This document shows positions 22,111 to 23,675 of a stretch of DNA of 23,675 nucleotides, one piece after another. The notes below the pieces were generated by a model that worked only from the letters and a program-made list of their open reading frames with translations, did not search any database and was not told the origin of the DNA. The DNA is from a virus: positions 1 to 23,675 of IMG/VR virus record IMGVR_UViG_3300031706_000046. One strand, written 5' to 3'. The position numbers were made by a program, and so were the translations under genes. How positions within the stretch are numbered: position 1 is the stretch's first letter; every line of letters starts with the position of its first letter.

Positions 22111-22974
22111 TTAGTATTGGGCCTCTACCATCTTTTCATGCAGCAATTGTTGAGCCAGCCCCACTCTCTTTGCTTTCTTATTATCCGGAAGATTAGAATC
22201 TACCAGAACTAGTGTATCATTGTAGCTTCCGCCTTTTAAGGAGTTATCATAGCTCCGTGGCAGGTAATTCATTGCAAACAGTGCTTGCTCCGTAAGAGAA
22301 GCCTGAGCAGACATAGCTTTCATGTTAAGACCTCCTAGTAAGTTTTCTAGGTCTACTACTACTTTCTTTGTTCTCTGCTTGCGTTCGTATTCCTCTTCTT
22401 TATCTGCTTCCGCTTGTCTCGCAAGCTCTGCTAGTACAAGTTCATCCTGTAAAGGATCATTAAACTCTACTGTTGGTATAAGAGAGGGATCATAGGGTAT
22501 CTTGTACCCAGCGCAGCTAGGGTCTGCTTGTGGGTCAAAACAAGGATCATATTGATAGCTGTAAACGACAGAAGGGTCGAGTACCGTACCAAAGCCTTCA
22601 ACTTGTATTGAGCCATCGCCCCATGCTTCAATTGGTATGTCACCTACACCAATTACTTTATAAATCTTGTTGCCAGGAAGTCCTGACCAGTCATCTCGCT
22701 CTCGAAAGATATAACCATCTCCAGCAGCGTTCTCATTCTGAACGTACACAACCATATCATCTTCGGTGTTTTTTACTGTCTCATATCGGTATACTACAGT
22801 ACCTACAGTAAGGCCTGCCTGCTGAGGAAGTATATTCTGCATCACCCAGTCATAGGCAGTTGTTCTGGCTTGCCCTGTAATTATCTCAGAGTACGAGAAG
22901 AGTGGCAAGCAAGCTAAGGATACCGCCAACACCATAGAGTGTCTTCTTGGTAGTTTCGTCCATTGCATTCTCAT
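22111..22974 (-). CDS. Secreted protein of marine-phage cassette, unknown function
   Basis: A 287-aa protein. Residues 1-29 are a Sec signal with a basic start ('KLPRRHSMVLAVSLACLPLF'). The mature N-half is beta-rich ('AYDWVMQNILPQQAGLTVG', 'VYRYETVKN', 'DWSGLPGNKIYKV'), with Cys145 and Cys154 in 'CFDPQADPSC'. The C-half has an acidic/basic helix (about 175-205, 'AEADKEEEYERKQRTKK') and a helical end. I recall similar proteins in marine phages, beside the other members of this cassette. Start: AGAGGAG lies before two ATGs (22974 and 22968); either is possible. The first 89 bases overlap the end of the upstream gene in another frame. Confidence 0.7.
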   Translation of the reverse strand: MRMQWTKLPRRHSMVLAVSLACLPLFSYSEIITGQARTTAYDWVMQNILPQQAGLTVGTVVYRYETVKNTEDDMVVYVQNENAAGDGYIFRERDDWSGLPGNKIYKVIGVGDIPIEAWGDGSIQVEGFGTVLDPSVVYSYQYDPCFDPQADPSCAGYKIPYDPSLIPTVEFNDPLQDELVLAELARQAEADKEEEYERKQRTKKVVVDLENLLGGLNMKAMSAQASLTEQALFAMNYLPRSYDNSLKGGSYNDTLVLVDSNLPDNKKAKRVGLAQQLLHEKMVEAQY

Positions 22975-23446
22975 CTTTCTCCTCTAAAGGTTCTTCTTCT
23001 TTATGAGTTTCCCAACCGGCTTTTGCTTCTGGTCCGATCATACCATCATAAGGGCAAGGTGTGCCTGCCATCATCATTGCATCAAAGACACGTTTGTCCT
23101 GACACATTACCGATACTGCTGCTACCTTCATACCCATATCATACAAAGTCTTTGCGTTCTTTAACTTTTCGCAATTCATGTCTCTTGTCGTAGTACCCAT
23201 TGAGATACCCAGTATCTGGGTTTGTACTGCTCCTGCCACACCAACGGTACAAAGGTCAGAGTTTGATATGTTCATTGTCGGTGTTATAGCCGACGGGGGT
23301 GGAGACTTCAACGTAGTAGTAGTTTTACTATTAATATCACTAGTAGTAGTTGAGTCAGTAACAATAGTGTCCGTGTTTGTTGTATCATCCTGAGCGTATA
23401 AAGCACCGGATAACACAAGCGGTAAAATAAGTAATAGTTGTTTCAT
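22886..23446 (-). CDS. Secreted protein with Cys-rich domain and C-terminal membrane segment
   Basis: A 186-aa protein from the ATG at 23446; a longer frame to 23554 is open but runs through promoter P1 and would hide the signal peptide. Residues 1-18 are a Sec signal ('MKQLLLILPLVLSGALYA'), then a Thr/Asp/Ser-rich linker (19-48), a domain with Cys66, Cys92, Cys115 and Cys131 ('SDLCTVGVAGAVQTQILGIS', 'RDMNCEKLKNAKTLYDMGMK', 'AGTPCPYDG'), an acidic stretch and a C-terminal hydrophobic segment (171-186). Two disulfides are possible. The protein is first in the operon from P1. From memory, the Cys domain is widespread in marine phages. No enzymatic motif is seen. Confidence 0.75.
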   Translation of the reverse strand: MKQLLLILPLVLSGALYAQDDTTNTDTIVTDSTTTSDINSKTTTTLKSPPPSAITPTMNISNSDLCTVGVAGAVQTQILGISMGTTTRDMNCEKLKNAKTLYDMGMKVAAVSVMCQDKRVFDAMMMAGTPCPYDGMIGPEAKAGWETHKEEEPLEEKDENAMDETTKKTLYGVGGILSLLATLLVL

Positions 23447-23491
23447 ATAAAGCCTATTGAGTTCAGTTAGTTCTTTTTCAATTATTTTTAC

Positions 23492-23520
23492 ATTATACCC
23501 GACGAGGGAAAAATTGTCAA
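23492..23520 (-). promoter_or_regulatory. Promoter P1, sigma70 type
   Basis: Minus strand TTGACA (23515-23520), 17 bases, TATAAT (23492-23497), preceded by AAAAAAAGTTC. Predicted start near 23485, leaving a leader of about 39 bases before the ATG at 23446. It drives the secreted-protein operon. Confidence 0.88.
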
Positions 23521-23540
23521 GAACTTTTTTTAAGGTGCTA

Positions 23541-23621
23541 TTAGACGCGCACATCGACTAATGTACCGAGACGTGTTTGTCGATACCCATATTTGCGTGT
23601 TATGTAGCGTGCTCTATTCAC
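23541..23621 (-). CDS. Possible 26-aa basic peptide, GTG start
   Basis: A 26-codon frame starting with a GTG that overlaps the stop of the upstream partial gene (GTGAATAG). It reads as 'MNRARYITRKYGYRQTRL' plus 'GTLVDVRV', with high Arg and Tyr content. The overlap and the non-random composition are in favour; the short length and the lack of a clear ribosome site are against. Function unknown. Confidence 0.3.
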   Translation of the reverse strand: MNRARYITRKYGYRQTRLGTLVDVRV

Positions 23622-23675
23622 TAGGGGGTGTGGGCCACTCAAAGTCTGCTATGTCAGTTACGGGAGTAGTAATAG
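23614..23675 (-). CDS. C-terminal end of a gene entering from the right edge
   Basis: The last 19 codons and stop of a minus-strand frame that continues past the right edge; the end reads '-PVTDIADFEWPTPPSE'. It looks like a real protein terminus (acidic, Pro-rich), possibly of a structural protein, but too little is present to name it. Confidence 0.45.
   Translation of the reverse strand, partial: ITTPVTDIADFEWPTPPSE

Noticed and set aside
23447-23554. N-terminal extension of the first secreted protein (start at 23554)
   Set aside because: The extension crosses promoter P1 and its predicted start point, and it would bury a clear signal peptide that begins at 23446.

Overview
The window is a stretch of a tailed, double-stranded DNA phage (or prophage) genome. 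Every gene I can support lies on the minus strand, so transcription runs from the right edge to the left edge. An HK97-type head (terminase, HK97-family portal, S78-type prohead protease fused to the capsid protein) and a very long tape measure (1467 aa, predicting a tail of roughly 220 nm at 0.15 nm per residue) indicate a siphovirus. Sec signal peptides, a lipobox and textbook sigma70 promoters indicate a Gram-negative host. Several small proteins and the secreted-protein cassette resemble, from memory, families common in marine phages, so an aquatic host is likely; the host genus cannot be read from the sequence.

Right part (about 20330-23675). After the last codons of a gene entering from the right edge comes promoter P1 and a tight operon of five proteins with Sec signal peptides plus one membrane-anchored coiled-coil protein. 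Two neighbours look like a pilin-like beta-sandwich protein and a one-domain PapD-like chaperone, with no usher gene visible. This cassette is the most interesting unexplained system here.

Packaging and accessory part (about 15770-20310). Promoter P2 drives the small terminase with an almost leaderless start. Then follow a coiled-coil/TM protein, three overlapping tiny genes (two of them strongly basic), a possibly structured leader, an entericidin-like lipoprotein, a basic protein, an EF-hand membrane protein, a DUF1353 protein, a 53-aa membrane protein started by GTG, and the large terminase. Promoter P3 then serves an HNH nuclease and the head genes.

Head and neck (about 9750-15785): portal, a small Pro/Lys-tailed protein, protease-capsid fusion with a strong internal start for the capsid part, a terminator, head-tail connector, a small unknown, a large gp10-like neck protein and a tail terminator.

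Tail (1-9689): two related tail-tube proteins separated by an unusual promoter-then-terminator element (P4), tail assembly chaperones G and T that appear to be joined by +1 or -2 frameshifting, the tape measure, a distal tail protein, and a partial tail hub protein running off the left edge. No tRNA, CRISPR array, integrase or transposase was seen. No gap between genes exceeds 300 bases.
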